DNA from: Macrothele yani
Taxonomy: Eukaryota; Arthropoda; Arachnida; Araneae; Macrothelidae
Length of the DNA stretch: 64,000 nucleotides
Assembly (NCBI GenBank): GCA_039090855.1
Contig: CM077010.1
Location: 45,960,905 to 46,024,904 of the forward strand
Direction of reading: 5' to 3'
Under the pieces are notes generated by a model, which ran no database searches, was not told the DNA's origin, and saw only the letters and a program-made list of their open reading frames with translations. Made by a program: the position numbers and the translations under genes. Of this stretch, positions 63,649-64,000 are shown piece after piece (position 1 is the first letter of the stretch; every line of letters starts with the position of its first letter).

Positions 63649-63999
63649 TTAGCCAGAATAAGCCCGGGTTCTTTGCTGTTCCAGCTCTCTGATGAGAGAA
63701 GGACAAGTCTTGCTGAAGCTAGAATGGGCTGTATCTAGATTCAGTTTAAACCGCACATTAGCGGAAGCACGGTTATTGTATTTTGGAGCAGCAGTACAAT
63801 CTCTGTGCTGGTGACTTGACTCACCGCATTTCCCACACTTGTCTTCTGCTTCCTTGCAACCACTCTTGAAGTGGCCGAAGCCGTTGCAACGGAAGCATCT
63901 GACTTCACGAATAAATTCTTTTAAGCGAAGGATGGACCAACCCAAGTTAAGCCTTCCTCGCTTAAGGAGCATTTTGTAAGCCAGGGGTTTGGCCTCCAC
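63649..63999 (-). pseudogene. LINE ORF1 C-terminal end with two zinc knuckles
   Basis: C-F-R-C-N-G-F-G-H-F-K-S-G-C (ligands at 35, 38, 43, 48 of the visible frame) and C-G-K-C-G-E-S-S-H-Q-H-R-D-C (55, 58, 63, 68) are two exact C-x2-C-x4-H-x4-C knuckles, the nucleic-acid-binding part of Gag-like ORF1 proteins in R1/jockey/I elements. The N-terminal part is beyond the right edge. Confidence 0.93.
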
Positions 64000-64000
64000 C

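Larger units (their letters stand above)
59821..64000 (-). mobile_element. R1/I-type LINE with RNase H, extends past right edge
   Basis: From right to left on the minus strand: the C-terminal end of ORF1 with two zinc knuckles, an apurinic-type endonuclease, reverse transcriptase and RNase H, ending near 60050. RNase H downstream of RT is a trait of I-group LINEs and of some R1 relatives. The protein style (L-P-L-D-V-R-G-A-F-type RT motif) suggests an arthropod R1/I lineage. The copy is broken by frameshifts and by three substitutions in catalytic motifs. Confidence 0.88.

Overview
This window looks like repeat-dense, non-genic DNA from a large arthropod genome. The element families point to arthropods: many Tc1/mariner DD34E/D transposases, a Ty1/copia pol, an RTE-type LINE, an R1/I-type LINE with RNase H, tRNA-derived SINEs and mariner-like elements with DUF4817-type helix-turn-helix domains. 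An arachnid would fit, but I cannot prove that from sequence alone. I see no intact host protein-coding gene, rRNA or functional tRNA. The only host-type coding remnant is one THAP-domain segment near 31.7 kb, and its second zinc ligand is missing.

Layout. 1-4.5 kb: a Ty1/copia pol split by a Tc1 element and by a Helentron-like repeat that itself carries a palindromic element. 5.4-10 kb: a dead Tc1, a 22-bp minisatellite, a miniature LTR element whose interior is swollen by a roughly 25/50-bp minisatellite, and a mariner-like tail. 10-14.5 kb: low-G, unrecognised sequence. 14.5-24.5 kb: a Tc1 bounded by two microsatellites, mariner/DUF4817-type fragments, a SINE with target duplication, and a Tc1 split by a Tc3-like element. 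24.5-31.4 kb: a second palindromic element, a deleted mariner, a second mariner-like fossil, a tandem-structured 1.6-kb repeat full of CTCF-like motifs, and a nearly intact Tc1. 32.3-36.9 kb: three closely related RTE copies in -,+,- order, each abutting (TA)n(GA)n tracts. 37.2-46.6 kb: a Tc1 with a single in-frame stop, another Helentron-like repeat, two hairpin MITEs, two Tc1 fossils, and a DUF4817-type element interrupted by a complete 438-bp TRIM. 46.8-50.6 kb: a Tc1 that holds a LINE ORF1-like insertion. 52.2-59.4 kb: two tRNA-containing repeats facing each other, a foldback element, another Helentron-like repeat, and Tc1, mariner and SINE copies. 59.5-64 kb: an R1/I-type LINE on the minus strand.

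The most interesting object is the TRIM at 45965-46402. It has two 150-bp LTRs, each containing a tRNA-like block with A- and B-box promoter motifs, a primer-binding site one base after the 5' LTR, a purine-rich tract before the 3' LTR, and a 4-bp target duplication. A related copy of the host repeat near 19.86 kb supplies the unoccupied site. A diverged relative lies at 8613-9650. The arrangement resembles plant Cassandra elements, which carry 5S rRNA in their LTRs, but with a tRNA-like module. The second strong signal is a dispersed repeat family (26.9-28.5, 38.6-40.2 and 55.0-56.9 kb, plus a relative at 1.7-3.1 kb) in which each long copy carries about eight to ten close matches to the CTCF core motif.

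The genes here do not form pathways. The biology is layered transposition, tandem-repeat growth inside elements, and possible spread of regulatory motifs.
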